Below are positions 12,134-12,414 of a stretch of 12,414 nucleotides of DNA, in pieces. The notes beneath the pieces were generated by a model, which made no database searches, was not told where the DNA came from, and saw nothing but the letters and a program-made list of their open reading frames with translations. The translations under genes and the position numbers were made by a program. This DNA is from JAMIFN01 sp035906235 (GTDB taxonomy: Bacteria; Pseudomonadota; Gammaproteobacteria; Burkholderiales; Burkholderiaceae_C), in assembly GCA_035906235.1 (NCBI GenBank), contig JAMIFN010000056.1:1-12414 (forward strand), given 5' to 3'. Positions within the stretch are counted from its first letter, which is position 1, and each line of letters opens with the position of its first letter.

Positions 12134-12166
12134 TAAAAAGTGAGTTTCTCAGGCAGGTTTTACGGC
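12134..12166 (+). repeat. Dispersed repeat, copy E
   Basis: Fifth and most diverged copy: AAAAAGTGAGTTTCTCAGGC continuing AGGTTTTACGGC. It lies in the 78-bp gap between the convergent rng and lpd genes. The small stem of the other copies is lost (TTTCTC for GCTGCTC). No clear terminator for either gene is seen in this gap. Confidence 0.7.
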
Positions 12167-12179
12167 TTAAATGGTTAAT

Positions 12180-12414
12180 TTACTTCCGCACCGGCGGCAC
12201 ATCGGTGCAAGTACCATGCGCCACTTCAGCGGCCATGCCTATGCTCTCGCCCAGCGTGGGGTGGGGGTGGATGGTTTTGCCAATGTCCACGCTGTCTGCG
12301 CCCATTTCTATGGCCAAGGCAATTTCACCAATCATGTCGCCCGCGTGCGTGCCGACGATGCCGCCGCCCAGGATGCGCCCCGTTTCTTTGCTAAATAGCA
12401 GTTTGGTAAAGCCT
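12180..12414 (-). CDS. lpdA: Dihydrolipoamide dehydrogenase (E3), 3' part
   Basis: The flavoprotein disulfide reductase that reoxidises dihydrolipoamide in pyruvate or 2-oxoglutarate dehydrogenase, or in glycine cleavage. Only the last 77 residues are in the window, from the dimerisation domain: LLFSKETGRILGGGIVGTHA, GEIALAIEMGADSVDIGKTI, then HPHPTLGESIGMAAEVA. The second His of HPHPTLGE with its Glu is the catalytic base pair of the family. The frame ends DVPPVRK and a TAA at 12182-12180. The 5' end lies outside, so the associated operon, and thus which complex it serves, cannot be decided. Confidence 0.93.
   Translation of the reverse strand, partial: GFTKLLFSKETGRILGGGIVGTHAGDMIGEIALAIEMGADSVDIGKTIHPHPTLGESIGMAAEVAHGTCTDVPPVRK

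Overview
The window looks like chromosomal DNA of a betaproteobacterium, most likely a member of the Comamonadaceae or a close Burkholderiales relative. The basis is protein character (TruB, TypA, a cysI-DUF934-cysH cluster, a tandem glycine riboswitch before gcvT), fairly GC-rich coding DNA, and intergenic repeats of a kind I recall from that family. This is inference from memory, not a database match.

Layout. 1-937: the 5' end of gcvT on the minus strand, its tandem glycine riboswitch and promoter, then a gene-free stretch with one copy of a dispersed repeat, two REP-like palindromes and the typA terminator. 938-4396: a minus-strand block, transcribed rbfA, truB, typA. 4397-4637: a divergent promoter region. 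4638-8617: a plus-strand sulfur assimilation block (TSUP-family membrane transporter, sulfite/nitrite reductase hemoprotein cysI, DUF934 protein, APS-reductase-type cysH). 8585-8876: hairpin-rich tandem repeats that begin inside the 3' end of cysH. 8881-10541: minus-strand murU-like nucleotidyltransferase and the PHP phosphoesterase trpH/RNase AM. 10602-12101: rng (RNase G) on the plus strand, divergent from trpH across only 60 bp. 12180-12414: the 3' end of a dihydrolipoamide dehydrogenase on the minus strand.

Two functional themes stand out. Ribosome and RNA maturation: RbfA (30S), TruB (tRNA psi55), TypA/BipA (ribosome assembly GTPase), RNase G and the RNase AM homologue (rRNA 5' ends). 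Assimilatory sulfate reduction: APS to sulfite (CysH), sulfite to sulfide (CysI), with a DUF934 partner and a candidate anion transporter. The glycine riboswitch controls glycine cleavage, whose E3 component is the type of protein encoded at the right edge, although that lpd copy may belong to a 2-oxoacid dehydrogenase instead.

The least ordinary content is repeat biology. A repeat of about 35 bp with the core GCTGCTCAGGCAGGTTTT occurs five times, once read in frame inside murU. A larger GC-rich palindromic element appears to supply the first ~38 codons of truB. Structured units of ~131-135 bp follow cysH and re-encode its conserved CGLHVKP end. I found no CRISPR array, tRNA, rRNA, transposase or new defence system.
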